A stretch of 28,776 nt of DNA, taken from the NCBI GenBank assembly GCA_964650405.1, contig CAZYTO010000027.1, positions 1 through 28,776 of the forward strand, in the 5' to 3' direction. This DNA comes from CAZYTO01 sp964650405. Its GTDB lineage: Bacteria; Acidobacteriota; Thermoanaerobaculia; Gp7-AA8. The notes beneath the pieces were generated by a model. It did no database searches, was not told the DNA's origin, and was given only the letters and a program-made list of their open reading frames with translations. Of this stretch, positions 7,556 through 14,675 are shown piece after piece; position 1 is the first letter of the stretch; each line of letters opens with the position of its first letter. The position numbers were made by a program, and so were the translations under genes.

Positions 7556-8233
7556 TCAGGAGGTCAACGTGACGTGCACTTCTCCCGCCGTGACGTGCAG
7601 CTTGACCTCGCCCTTGCCGCCGTTCGGATTGGAGAAGTGCGTGGTGCCGGGGAAGAGCCCTTCGCGGTCGATGATCTTGTCGCCGAGGTTCGCATGCACT
7701 TCACCCACGCGGCAGGAGGCGGCCAGTTCGCGCACGCTGGCCCGGGGCGTGGTCATGTGGATCTCGCCGGCGTTCATGTCGACGTCCACGTTGCCGAAGG
7801 ATCCTTCCAGGTGGACTTCGCCGAAGCGCGTCTCCACGTCGAGGTCGGCGCCGGAGGGGACTTCGATGGTGATGTCGAACTCCGAGCGATTGCGGGCGCT
7901 CCAGCCGCGGGCATTCGGGCCGAAGCGGCGGCGGATGACCACCTCGTCGCCCTTCGTCACCACTTCCGGGTTCACGTCGTCGACGACGCGCTGGTTCTCC
8001 TCGCGCCGCCGGTAGCCGTCGTAGCTGCGGCGCACCGCGCCGTGTAGGGCCACCGTGTCGCCGCCGCCGTTGCGGATGTGGAACTCGCCGGCGGGAATGT
8101 CGATGACGATCCGCCGCAGTCCGTGCAGCGGCGCCGTCGTCTGGAAGGGATGGGTGACCTCCTGGTCGGCCAGTGCCGCCGTGGCGAGCGTGCCGGCCGC
8201 CAGCGCCATCACCCCGAGCGTGAGTCGTCGCAT
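7556..8233 (-). CDS. DUF4097-type secreted beta-strand-repeat protein
   Basis: A 225-residue protein with an N-terminal signal peptide (MRRLTLGVMALAAGTLATAALA, cleavage likely after ALA near residue 22). The rest is made of short beta-strand repeats in which a hydrophobic strand is followed by a turn with G or N: FGEVHLEGSFGNVDVDMNAGEIHMTT and VTAGEVHVTL. This pattern is that of the DUF4097 (putative adhesin) right-handed beta-structure. Location is periplasmic or outer surface. Biochemical function is unknown for the family. A good ribosome binding site (AAGGAG at 8240-8245) precedes the ATG at 8233. A second member of the family lies at 23490-24278, and the two share little beyond the repeat pattern. 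It is the only gene between the REP element and the small transcription unit at 8454-8807. Confidence 0.82.
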   Translation of the reverse strand: MRRLTLGVMALAAGTLATAALADQEVTHPFQTTAPLHGLRRIVIDIPAGEFHIRNGGGDTVALHGAVRRSYDGYRRREENQRVVDDVNPEVVTKGDEVVIRRRFGPNARGWSARNRSEFDITIEVPSGADLDVETRFGEVHLEGSFGNVDVDMNAGEIHMTTPRASVRELAASCRVGEVHANLGDKIIDREGLFPGTTHFSNPNGGKGEVKLHVTAGEVHVTLTS

Positions 8234-8289
8234 GATCGTCTCCTTTGATTCTCTACCAGAGAACGATTGGCGAGGGGAAAGGTTATCGG

Positions 8290-8421
8290 AAGGCGAGCGG
8301 GTTGGGGCGAGCGGCGAGCGGAACGGGAGAGATGAGATCGAATCGGATCCCGCGCGCCGCTCGTCGTCTCCCGCTCGCTCGAATCGGATCCCGCGCGCCG
8401 CTCGCCATCTCCCGCTCGCCC
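8290..8421. repeat. GGCGAGC heptamer array plus 41-bp tandem duplication
   Basis: GGCGAGC, GGGTTGG, GGCGAGC, GGCGAGC at a 7-bp period starts near 8292. From 8340 a 41-bp unit beginning GAATCGGATCCCGCGCGCCG is repeated once in tandem (8340-8380 and 8381-8421, 38 of 41 positions equal by eye); both units carry the inverted word CCGCTCGCC. Confidence 0.8.
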
Positions 8422-8453
8422 GGATCGCGCTGACTCACCGGAGCGCGATAGCC

Positions 8454-8485
8454 AAAAAAACCACGGGGCCCCGAAGGGCCCCGTG
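8454..8485 (-). terminator. intrinsic terminator of the small lysine-rich peptide unit
   Basis: On the minus strand a perfect 10-bp stem CACGGGGCCC/GGGCCCCGTG closes a TTCG tetraloop (8462-8485) and is followed, after one G, by seven T residues (8454-8460). This is a textbook Rho-independent terminator, 27 bp after the stop codon of the gene at 8513-8581. Confidence 0.93.
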
Positions 8486-8512
8486 AGTACGACTCCCCAA
8501 AGTCGTTAGTGC

Positions 8513-8581
8513 TTATTTCTTCTTCGCGGTCTTCTTGCTGCTCTTCTTGGAAGACTTGGACGCTGCCTTCTTAGTGGCCAT
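8513..8581 (-). CDS. 22-residue lysine/serine/alanine-rich peptide
   Basis: The frame encodes 22 residues: MATKKAASKSSKKSSKKT then AKKK. Eleven of 22 residues are lysine and the rest are nearly all Ser, Ala and Thr. The ATG at 8581 has a good ribosome binding site (AAAGGTGG about 7 bp upstream). The frame is followed by a perfect intrinsic terminator and preceded by a consensus-like promoter at 8779-8807, so the unit looks like a dedicated small gene. Composition recalls the C-terminal tails of histone H1-like and Hc1-type nucleoid proteins, with SKK repeats; DNA or RNA binding, or packing of polyanions, is an inference from charge alone. It could also be a leader peptide or a chance frame in an sRNA, but the combined signals argue for translation. 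It is too short for ordinary gene finding. Confidence 0.7.
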   Translation of the reverse strand: MATKKAASKSSKKSSKKTAKKK

Positions 8582-8634
8582 TTCGCTCACCACCTTTCAT
8601 GCCGTACGGGACCTCCCGGTCGCGCCTACTTGGC

Positions 8635-8658
8635 AAAAAGTGCTGGATCGCTCCAGCA
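8635..8658 (-). terminator. weak terminator- or attenuator-like hairpin in the leader of the lysine-rich peptide gene
   Basis: On the minus strand TGCTGGA-GCGA-TCCAGCA forms a perfect 7-bp stem with a four-base loop (8641-8658), followed by C and five T (8635-8639). It lies between the promoter at 8779-8807 and the start codon at 8581, so it could end a short transcript of about 135 nt or attenuate the downstream peptide gene. Confidence 0.5.
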
Positions 8659-8778
8659 AGCTTGATCGCAATGTCATGGGAGAAGCGGCTGGGATGGGGA
8701 TACCGATGACCTTCAACAGCGACCTGACCGTGCAAGCTGGTAATCCGGTTTCTGGCGATCATCATTTTTGCTTTCGTA

Positions 8779-8807
8779 AATATGCGATTGATAAATCATA
8801 TTGTCAA
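8779..8807 (-). promoter_or_regulatory. sigma-70 type promoter of the lysine-rich peptide unit
   Basis: On the minus strand TTGACA (8802-8807, perfect -35) is followed after exactly 17 bp by CATATT (8779-8784, four of six matches to TATAAT). The spacer and flanks are AT-rich, in clear contrast to the surroundings. Transcription would begin near 8772 and leave a leader of about 190 nt before the ATG at 8581. The stretch 8582-8948 otherwise holds this leader and a short repeat array. Confidence 0.75.
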
Positions 8808-8867
8808 GCATTTGTTTATCGAAATCGAAATGAGGACGCGTTGTTCCACGAAGTTCCACGCGACGGC

Positions 8868-8932
8868 GAGCGGGTTGCGGCGGGCGGCGAGCGGGCGTGG
8901 AGAAGCAGAAGTCAGAAGGCGGAAGGCAGAAG
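8868..8932. repeat. GGCGAGC and GCAGAAG heptamer arrays
   Basis: GGCGAGCGGGTTGC-type words lie at about 8871-8899, then GCAGAAG (8905), TCAGAAG (8912), GCGGAAG (8919) and GCAGAAG (8926) follow at a strict 7-bp period just beyond the 3' end of the glycosyltransferase gene. Confidence 0.75.
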
Positions 8933-8948
8933 TGCGCGCGCGAATCGA

Positions 8949-9986
8949 TCAGCGAACCCGATACGCTTCGCGCGTCAGCTCCGCGCAGCGGCGCCACGTC
9001 AGCGAGTGCGCGCGCTCGATGCCGCGCGCGGCGAGGGAAGCGCGCAGACCATCGTCATCGCGCAGGCGCCGCATCGCTGCTGCGAGCGCCTCCGCACTCG
9101 TCGCCTCTGCGTGCAGCGCGGCATCGCCGGTGACTTCCATCAGCGCCGCATTCTTCGACGTCAGCACCGGCACGCCGCAGGCCATGGCCTCCGCGGCGGG
9201 AAGTCCGAACCCTTCCTCGAGGCTCGGCATCACCACGGCGATGGCGCCGCGCATGAGCGCCGCCAGCTCGTGCGCGCTCTCGAGGAAGCCCGCGGCGATG
9301 ACGCCCTTCACCGTCGTGTAGCGCGCGAAGTCGCTGCCGGCCAGTACGAGCTGCGTTGCGGACCCCGCACCGGGCGGCGCGTCCTTGGCGAGCAGGCCGA
9401 ACGCTTCCACGAGCCGGGCCACGTTCTTGTGCGGCTTGTCGTTGCCGGCGAAGAGGAAGTAGCGCCCCGCGGCGCGCGGGCCGTCGGGGCGGAAGACGGT
9501 GTGGTCGACGCCGTCGGGCGTCACGGTCACCTCCTTCGCGCGAAGCTCCGACCGCAGCTGGCCGGCCACGGCCTCGCTCACCGTCAGCACGCGGCGCGCG
9601 CGGCGGACGGCGCGCCGCAGCATCGTCTTCGCGTAGAGCGGCGCGAACGGATTCCCCTGCGGCTGATGGAGGTGGATGAGGTCGTGGATGGTGACGACGA
9701 GCGGCGCGCGCGTGATGGGGACGACGTAGTGCGGGGCGTGGAAGAGGTCGAGGCGTGCCCGCTCCGCGGCCCGGCCCACGACCACCAGCTCCCGCAGCGA
9801 GTAATGCGGCGCCTCGAGCGGCACATGTTCGAAGTCCGTGGGAACGAGGTTCCGCGCCGCCGGCGGCGCGAAGACGACGTACTGCTCGTCTCCCGCCCCG
9901 AGCTCGGCCAGGCCGTGCAGCAGGCCGCGGATGTACGTCCCGATGCCGAAGTCGGCCAGCTTGCGGGCGTCGATTCCGATCCTCAT
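8949..9986 (-). CDS. GT4-type glycosyltransferase
   Basis: A 345-residue retaining glycosyltransferase of the GT-B fold. The N-terminal domain opens with MRIGIDARKLADFGIGTYIRGL, the usual first strand plus glycine-rich loop. The acceptor-side LVVTIHDLIHLHQP is followed by VLTVSEAVAGQL and VTPDGVD. The donor-site E-x7-E motif lies in PSLEEGFGLPAAEAMACGVPV, and the nucleotide-binding AGNDKPHKNVARLVEAF block precedes it. It transfers a sugar from a nucleotide-sugar donor to a growing envelope glycan; which sugar is unknown. Its ATG overlaps the stop of the upstream glycosyltransferase by 4 bp (ATGA), so translation is coupled. It is the last of three related genes on this strand (8949-12414). 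Confidence 0.9.
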   Translation of the reverse strand: MRIGIDARKLADFGIGTYIRGLLHGLAELGAGDEQYVVFAPPAARNLVPTDFEHVPLEAPHYSLRELVVVGRAAERARLDLFHAPHYVVPITRAPLVVTIHDLIHLHQPQGNPFAPLYAKTMLRRAVRRARRVLTVSEAVAGQLRSELRAKEVTVTPDGVDHTVFRPDGPRAAGRYFLFAGNDKPHKNVARLVEAFGLLAKDAPPGAGSATQLVLAGSDFARYTTVKGVIAAGFLESAHELAALMRGAIAVVMPSLEEGFGLPAAEAMACGVPVLTSKNAALMEVTGDAALHAEATSAEALAAAMRRLRDDDGLRASLAARGIERAHSLTWRRCAELTREAYRVR

Positions 9987-11038
9987 CCGCGGGCCGCCTC
10001 CTCCAGCAGCGCCGTCATCGTGGCCGCGCTGGCCTCCCAGCGGTAGTGCGAGGCCCGCTCCGCGGCGCGGAGTCGCAGCTCGCGGCGCAGCGGCCCGTCG
10101 CGCAACAGGCGCACCAGCGCATCGTGCAGTGCCTGCCGGTCTCCCGGCTCGATGAGCACGGCCGCGCCTTCTGCGTAGTCGGGGATGGCCCCGGTTCGCG
10201 TGGCGATGACCGCCGCGCCGCAGGCCATGGCCTCGAGGGGCGGAATGCCGAAGCCCTCATGGCGCGACGGGTAGACGAAGACGCGCGCGCCCCGGTAGAG
10301 CGCGCGCAGGCGCTGGCGATCGACATATCCGGTCGTCTCGACCCCGTCGCGCTGCGCGATCCGCGCGCCCCACCCTTCCCCGCCGCAAATGACCAGGCGG
10401 GGGCGCGGCCTTGGCAGCGACTCCCACGCCGCCAGCAGATCGTCGAGCCCCTTGCGCGGCTCGAGCGTGCCCACGAAGAGGATGTAGCCGCCTTCGCCGT
10501 CGCTTTCAGCCCGTCCGTCCGCGTCGCCGGCATCCTGGCTCGGAGAGAAGAACGCGTCGACGCCGTTGGGCACCAGCGCGATGCGCCGGCGCGGCACCGC
10601 GAAGCCGCGCACCGCTTCCTCCGCCACCGCGCGCGACACCGCGGCGATGCGGGACGCCCGGGCCAGGCTCGCTCCGATGAAGAGGTCGAACGAGGCGATG
10701 GTCTTAAGCCGGTGCCGCCCCGGCATGGTGATGGCCGTGAAGTCGTGCAGGGTGACCACGGCCGGGATCTTCAGGGCCAGGGGAATCGTTCCGTGCGGTC
10801 CCCACAGCACGCCGTCGCCGGCAATGCGCGGCAGCACGAACTGCTGCCAGAGGATGCCGTTCGGCGCCGCGTCGACCCGGAACCGGCAGGCTTCCAGTCC
10901 CTCCCGGTCCGCGATCTCCGCATGCGCGGCGATCATCGGCGGCGGATCGATGGCCAGCCGCCGCGCGATCTCCGCCGTGTGCACACCGATCCCCGTGCGG
11001 TGACCGACCAGGGCGCGGCCGTCGATGAGGACGTTCAC
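9983..11038 (-). CDS. GT4-type glycosyltransferase
   Basis: A 351-residue GT-B glycosyltransferase. It begins MNVLIDGRALVGHRTGIGVHT (GTG start), and has VVTLHDFTAI, IAAVSRAVAEEAV, LVPNGVD, the donor-side FVGTLEPRKGLDDLLAAW and the E-x7-E motif in PSRHEGFGIPPLEAMACG. A short acidic insert (residues about 185-200, SQDAGDADGRAESDGEGG) separates the two Rossmann-like halves. I chose the GTG at 11038 because it puts the conserved first strand at the N-terminus and has TACACT 6 bp upstream; an ATG at 11092 would translate the AGGGCGA heptamer array. Downstream it is coupled to the next glycosyltransferase by a 4-bp overlap. Function: one step in polysaccharide or lipid-linked glycan assembly on the cytoplasmic side of the membrane. 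Confidence 0.88.
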   Translation of the reverse strand: MNVLIDGRALVGHRTGIGVHTAEIARRLAIDPPPMIAAHAEIADREGLEACRFRVDAAPNGILWQQFVLPRIAGDGVLWGPHGTIPLALKIPAVVTLHDFTAITMPGRHRLKTIASFDLFIGASLARASRIAAVSRAVAEEAVRGFAVPRRRIALVPNGVDAFFSPSQDAGDADGRAESDGEGGYILFVGTLEPRKGLDDLLAAWESLPRPRPRLVICGGEGWGARIAQRDGVETTGYVDRQRLRALYRGARVFVYPSRHEGFGIPPLEAMACGAAVIATRTGAIPDYAEGAAVLIEPGDRQALHDALVRLLRDGPLRRELRLRAAERASHYRWEASAATMTALLEEAARG

Positions 11039-11044
11039 GGCGAC

Positions 11045-11050
11045 AGTGTA
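11045..11050 (-). promoter_or_regulatory. possible -10 element of a leaderless transcript
   Basis: TACACT on the minus strand ends 6 bp before the GTG at 11038, with no ribosome binding site. It lies at the border of the heptamer array. Confidence 0.35.
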
Positions 11051-11051
11051 A

Positions 11052-11194
11052 AGAAAGGGCGAAGGGCGAAGGGAGCGAAGGGCGAAGGACAAGGCTGAAA
11101 GGCTGGAAGATTGAAAGGCTGAAAGGGCCAGAGACGATTCGCTCTTCTGCGGCGCCGCCCTTTCAGCCTTTCAACCTTCCAGCCTTTCAGCCTT
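11052..11194. repeat. AGGGCGA heptamers followed by a 38-bp inverted repeat
   Basis: AGGGCGA words at about a 7-bp period (11055-11090) are followed by an arm at 11091-11128 made of GGCTGAAA/GGCTGGAA/GATTGAAA octamers. The reverse complement of this arm lies at 11157-11194 with one mismatch in 38 positions and a 28-bp loop. The right arm reaches the stop codon of the upstream glycosyltransferase. It could form a long hairpin between the two glycosyltransferase genes. Confidence 0.88.
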
Positions 11195-12414
11195 CAGGAC
11201 GCCGCTCTCCTCAGCACCCCCAGCGTCTCCGCCGCCGCCCGGTCCCAGCGCAGGCTGGCGACGCGTGCGTGGCCGCGGGCGATGAGCTGCGCACGGAGGG
11301 CCGGATCGTTCGTGACGCGCTCGATGAGCGAGGCCAGCGTCCGGGCGTCGTTCGGCTCGAAGTAGAGCGCGGCGTCGGCGCCCACTTCCGGCAGCGACGA
11401 CGAGTTGGCGGCGATGGTGGGTACGCCGAAGGCCATCGCTTCGAGGAGCGGGAAGCCGAAGCCTTCGTAGATGGAGGGGAAGACGAACAGCTCCGCGCCG
11501 GAATAGACGGCGGCGAGCTGCGACGGTTCGAGATAGTCGAGGTGCACCACGTCGCGGCCGCGCAGGCGGGGCACGATCGACTCCGACTTCCAGCCGATCT
11601 TTCCCACCACCACCAGCGAGCCGTCGTACCGGCCGCGCCGTTTCAGGTCCTCGAAGGCGTCGAGCAGCACGGTCAGGTTCTTGCGCGGCTCGATCGTGGA
11701 GACGAAGAGGAGGTAGCGCTTTGGCAGTTCCTCGAGCGCGCCGGCCGGTGGAGGTGTCGCGGCGGCGAGCGGGGGCACGGAGACGCCGGACAGCACGGTC
11801 ACCGCGCGCCGCGGGTCGATCGGGTAGTAGCGGAGCAGGTCCTGGCGCGTCGACTCCGAGACGCAGATCACGGCATCGGCCTGCACCAGCTCCCGGCTCA
11901 TGTGGCGCTCCAGGTTGGCCAGGGTCTCGTTCTGCAGCAGTTCGGGAAAGCGCTTGTACGTCAGATCGTGTACCGTGACCACGCGCCTCCGGGCCACGGC
12001 TGCGTGGAGGCGGGGGAGGAAGTAATTCGCGCCGAAGAACACATCGCACTCGACCGTCTTCATCCAGGCCACGTACGCCGCGGCGGTGGCGGCGCGCTCG
12101 ATTCGCGAGATCCGGCCGCGGCCGCGGAAGTCGAACGTGCAGAACCGCGCCTGCGGCGGCAGCGACGTGTGCAGGTGCGGGCCGAGGTCAGTGATGCGGG
12201 CGTCTCCGAAGAGGTAGAGCTCGACGCCTTCCAGCCTGGCCAGCTCGTGCAGCAGGTGATGGAGGTACCAGCCGATGCCGGTCAGCGGCTCGTAGAACGG
12301 GCGGATGTCTACGCCCACGCGCAGGGTCTCTTCGCGGCGGGTGGCCTCGCGAACGACCCGGCCGGCGCGCTCGGCCAGGGCGTGTTTCAACGGTTGAAGA
12401 ATGGCGTCCAGCAT
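11194..12414 (-). CDS. GT4-type glycosyltransferase
   Basis: A 406-residue GT-B glycosyltransferase, the first of three in this run. After about 30 helical residues (MLDAILQPLKHALAERAGRV) comes LRVGVDIRPFYEPLTGIGWYLHHLL, then RRVVTVHDLTYKRFP, AVICVSESTRQDLLRYY, FVSTIEPRKNLTVLLDAFEDL and the donor E-x7-E motif in PSIYEGFGFPLLEAMAFGVPT. ICVSES and STIEPRKN are characteristic of mannosyl-/rhamnosyl-type GT4 enzymes, but the donor cannot be assigned. I chose the ATG at 12414; the frame stays open to 12660, but that part is antisense to the divergent gene. TACCAT lies 11 bp upstream of the start. The spacer to the divergent gene at 12440 is only 25 bp. The C-terminus ends where the 38-bp inverted repeat begins. 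Confidence 0.9.
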   Translation of the reverse strand: MLDAILQPLKHALAERAGRVVREATRREETLRVGVDIRPFYEPLTGIGWYLHHLLHELARLEGVELYLFGDARITDLGPHLHTSLPPQARFCTFDFRGRGRISRIERAATAAAYVAWMKTVECDVFFGANYFLPRLHAAVARRRVVTVHDLTYKRFPELLQNETLANLERHMSRELVQADAVICVSESTRQDLLRYYPIDPRRAVTVLSGVSVPPLAAATPPPAGALEELPKRYLLFVSTIEPRKNLTVLLDAFEDLKRRGRYDGSLVVVGKIGWKSESIVPRLRGRDVVHLDYLEPSQLAAVYSGAELFVFPSIYEGFGFPLLEAMAFGVPTIAANSSSLPEVGADAALYFEPNDARTLASLIERVTNDPALRAQLIARGHARVASLRWDRAAAETLGVLRRAAS

Positions 12415-12439
12415 GGAGCGGGCGGATGGTAGCGGAAGA

Positions 12440-13684
12440 ATGCGAAAGCTAGCTACCTGCCTCTTCGCCCTGGCGACGCTCGTGGCGGGGATCATCGCGT
12501 ACCTCTTCGCCACGACGCCGTCGTCGTCGGACGGAGTACGGTTCCCGCTTTCCGCCGCACAGCGTTCCTTGATCGCCGCGGTGCCGGCGGCGGCCGAGTC
12601 GTTCACCTTCGTCCCGACAGCGGCGGCGCTCGACGCGAAGCTGCGGGCCAATCCGGTCACGCTCGCCCCGCTCGAGGAGTGGGAGACCCATCAGATCCTG
12701 CCGTCGCCCTGGATGATCGGGCGAGCCGACCTGCTGGCCTGGCGGGAGGGGAAGCAGACCCGCTACCTGGTCCGGCTCGATCCCTTCCGCGCATTCGTCG
12801 TGCGGACGGCGCTGATGATCCGCGGCGACTCCGGCGCCAGCCTGCTCCTCAGCGCGCCGGGGGGCGAGACCCTGCCGGCCGATGAGCTTACGAGGATCAG
12901 TGCGCTGGCCGAGACGCTGCCGAACGGCGATGCGCTCGTCGTGCAGCGCAGCTCCGAGCGCGCCTTTCCGCCCATCGGCCGTCCGGCGGTCACGTCCGTC
13001 CGGATCACCGCCACCGAGGTCGCGCTCACGTCGCATGCGGCCGTGGTGACCGGCGGAATGCCTCCGGCGGCGCTGGCGGCGCAGTTTCCGCGCGGAGCCA
13101 TGCTCACCTTTGCCTTCTCTGCCCCGCCTCGAGCCATCCACGACCTCAACCGGCTCCTCGGCTCCAAGGTAGGGGACCTGCTGGAGGGGGGCGGTCAGCT
13201 CTCCGTCTACGACGTCGATGCCGGCAAGCTCCTCCCCCGCCCCCTCGGCGTCTTCGCCCTTCCCGCCGATGAGGGGCGGCGCGCGGCCATGGCCGCCTTC
13301 CTTCACAGTATCGCCCCGGCGGCCGGGGTGGGGGTGCGTCCTCGGACGGCGGAGAGGGACGGCCGGCTCCTCCTCTCCTTCGACGACTCGATCGACACAT
13401 ATATCAAGGATGCGGCCGACGCTTCTTCCTGGCCCGCGGCCCGCTGGGCCGTCCGCATGGACCCGCGCCGCCTCCTGCCCGTCGTCGCGGCCCTCCGGGA
13501 CAACATCGGCCTCCGCCTCGCCGCGCCGCACATCTCCGAGTCCGTCCGCGACCTCGACCGCTGGACCGCCGCCCTCCTGCAGTCCAGCCGCATCGACGCC
13601 TCCGACGTCGTGAAGGGAAAGGTGGAGGAGCTGGAAGTGAGGGTGACGGCGACGAATGCCCCGAACCCGCCGGCGACGGATTGA
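12440..13684 (+). CDS. membrane-anchored protein of unknown function
   Basis: A 414-residue protein that I do not recognise. Residues 5-25 (ATCLFALATLVAGIIAYLF) form one N-terminal membrane segment or uncleaved signal, after a short basic start (MRK), so the bulk should face the periplasm. The remainder is a mixed alpha/beta, proline- and alanine-rich sequence with repeated phrases such as LPADELTRISALAETLPNGDALVV and ALPADEGRRAAMAAFLHSI, and no catalytic motif that I can name. The ATG at 12440 was preferred over one at 12401 because it gives a normal signal-anchor start. Codon use matches the neighbours. It is divergent from the glycosyltransferase gene with a 25-bp gap, so the two share a promoter region that overlaps coding sequence. 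A link to envelope glycan synthesis is possible from position only. Confidence 0.78.
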   Translation: MRKLATCLFALATLVAGIIAYLFATTPSSSDGVRFPLSAAQRSLIAAVPAAAESFTFVPTAAALDAKLRANPVTLAPLEEWETHQILPSPWMIGRADLLAWREGKQTRYLVRLDPFRAFVVRTALMIRGDSGASLLLSAPGGETLPADELTRISALAETLPNGDALVVQRSSERAFPPIGRPAVTSVRITATEVALTSHAAVVTGGMPPAALAAQFPRGAMLTFAFSAPPRAIHDLNRLLGSKVGDLLEGGGQLSVYDVDAGKLLPRPLGVFALPADEGRRAAMAAFLHSIAPAAGVGVRPRTAERDGRLLLSFDDSIDTYIKDAADASSWPAARWAVRMDPRRLLPVVAALRDNIGLRLAAPHISESVRDLDRWTAALLQSSRIDASDVVKGKVEELEVRVTATNAPNPPATD

Positions 13685-13772
13685 GTGACAAGCCGCCTCC
13701 CGCCCGCCGCGCGCCGTTTCCCGCTCGCCAAGAAATAACATCTAACTCCTTGAGGTTGAACGCGGAATCGTC

Positions 13773-14333
13773 ATGCAGCAGGACTTCATCCATTTCGACG
13801 ACATCGACAAAGACGGCCCGCAGCAGCGGGCGCGCACGTACGACATCCCTCTCTCCGAACTGGTACGGGACGACGTCGCGGCCCTCGGTCCGATCGACAT
13901 CGATGTCACTGTCCAGAAAGGGGATGCGCCCGGCGACTACCTCGCCGACGGCAGCGTCCGGTTCACGGCCGACCTGACCTGTGCCCGCTGCGTCGATCCC
14001 TACCCGTTTGCGAATCAGTCCACCTTTCATCTAAGATTCGCGCCTCGTCCGGAGGGTCTGACCGAGGAAACCGAAGAGGTGGAGCTGACGTCGGAGGACG
14101 AGCTCGACACCGAGTTCTACGCCGAGCGGCAGATCGCCCTGCGGGAGCTCGCCATCGAGCAGGTGCAGCTCACGATCCCGATGAAGCCACTCTGCGACGA
14201 GCGCTGTCTGGGCCTCTGTCCGCAGTGCGGAAAGAACCGCAATCGCGAAGCGTGCCACTGCGAGACCGCCGGGACCGACGAGCGGTGGGGAGCGCTGAAG
14301 GAGTTTCGCACCGAGCTGTTGAAGAAGAAATAG
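13773..14333 (+). CDS. yceD: YceD/DUF177 family protein
   Basis: A 186-residue protein of the DUF177 (YceD) family, which lies before rpmF and plsX in many bacteria and has been linked to 23S rRNA accumulation. The family's cysteine pattern is visible: C70/C73 (LTCARC), C141, C145, C149 and C152 (LCDERCLGLCPQCG), and C161/C163, consistent with zinc binding in the C-terminal half. The start codon follows an 88-bp spacer without a clear ribosome binding site; GGAATCGTC precedes the ATG. The final codons are followed at once by the GGTAACG heptamer array, whose first base is the last base of the TAG stop. Context with rpmF and plsX supports the assignment more than the sequence alone. Confidence 0.88.
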   Translation: MQQDFIHFDDIDKDGPQQRARTYDIPLSELVRDDVAALGPIDIDVTVQKGDAPGDYLADGSVRFTADLTCARCVDPYPFANQSTFHLRFAPRPEGLTEETEEVELTSEDELDTEFYAERQIALRELAIEQVQLTIPMKPLCDERCLGLCPQCGKNRNREACHCETAGTDERWGALKEFRTELLKKK

Positions 14334-14457
14334 GTAACGGGTAACGGGTACCAGGTACCAATACCTGTTACCCGGTACCTATTACCTGATACCTGATACC
14401 TGATACCCGATACCCCTGTACTGTTACCCGGTACCTGATACCCGGTACCCGTCATCC
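14333..14457. repeat. GGTAACG/ATACCTG/ATACCCG heptanucleotide array
   Basis: Seventeen or so 7-bp words run without interruption from the yceD stop to just before the rpmF ribosome binding site: GGTAACG twice, GGTACCA twice, ATACCTG and variants, ATACCCG, GGTACCTG and so on. The two ends are reverse complements in type, so the mRNA between yceD and rpmF could fold into strong hairpins. Confidence 0.88.
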
Positions 14458-14476
14458 ACCATTAAGGGAGCACACG

Positions 14477-14662
14477 ATGCCTAATCCAAAAAGACGCCAC
14501 TCCAAGGCCCGCACGCGCTCGCGTCGCGCCCACGACTTCCTCGAAGCGAAGTCGCTGTCCACCTGTCCGCAGTGCCATGAAGCGAAGCTTCCGCACCGCG
14601 TCTGCCCGAAGTGCGGCTACTACAAGGGCCGCGAGGTCATCGCCGTCAAGGACGCCCTTTAA
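14477..14662 (+). CDS. rpmF: ribosomal protein bL32 (zinc-ribbon form)
   Basis: A 61-residue large-subunit ribosomal protein. The start MPNPKRRHSKARTRSRRAHDF is the conserved bL32 N-terminus. The four cysteines C30, C33, C43 and C46 (STCPQC and VCPKCG) make this the zinc-binding C+ form. The tail YYKGREVI is also typical. A strong ribosome binding site (AAGGGAG, about 7 bp upstream) precedes the ATG, unlike most neighbours. It lies 143 bp after yceD, separated by the heptamer array, and 13 bp before plsX. Probably co-transcribed with both; the structured spacer may let it be expressed at its own rate. Confidence 0.97.
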   Translation: MPNPKRRHSKARTRSRRAHDFLEAKSLSTCPQCHEAKLPHRVCPKCGYYKGREVIAVKDAL

Positions 14663-14675
14663 TCGGTAGCCGACG

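Noticed and set aside
8571..8765. 64-codon frame in the leader of the lysine-rich peptide gene
   Set aside because: No ribosome binding site and no recognisable feature; it overlaps the better-supported small gene.
9755..11098. 447-codon plus-strand frame over the glycosyltransferases
   Set aside because: It is antisense to two genes with GT4 motifs and an ATGA overlap.
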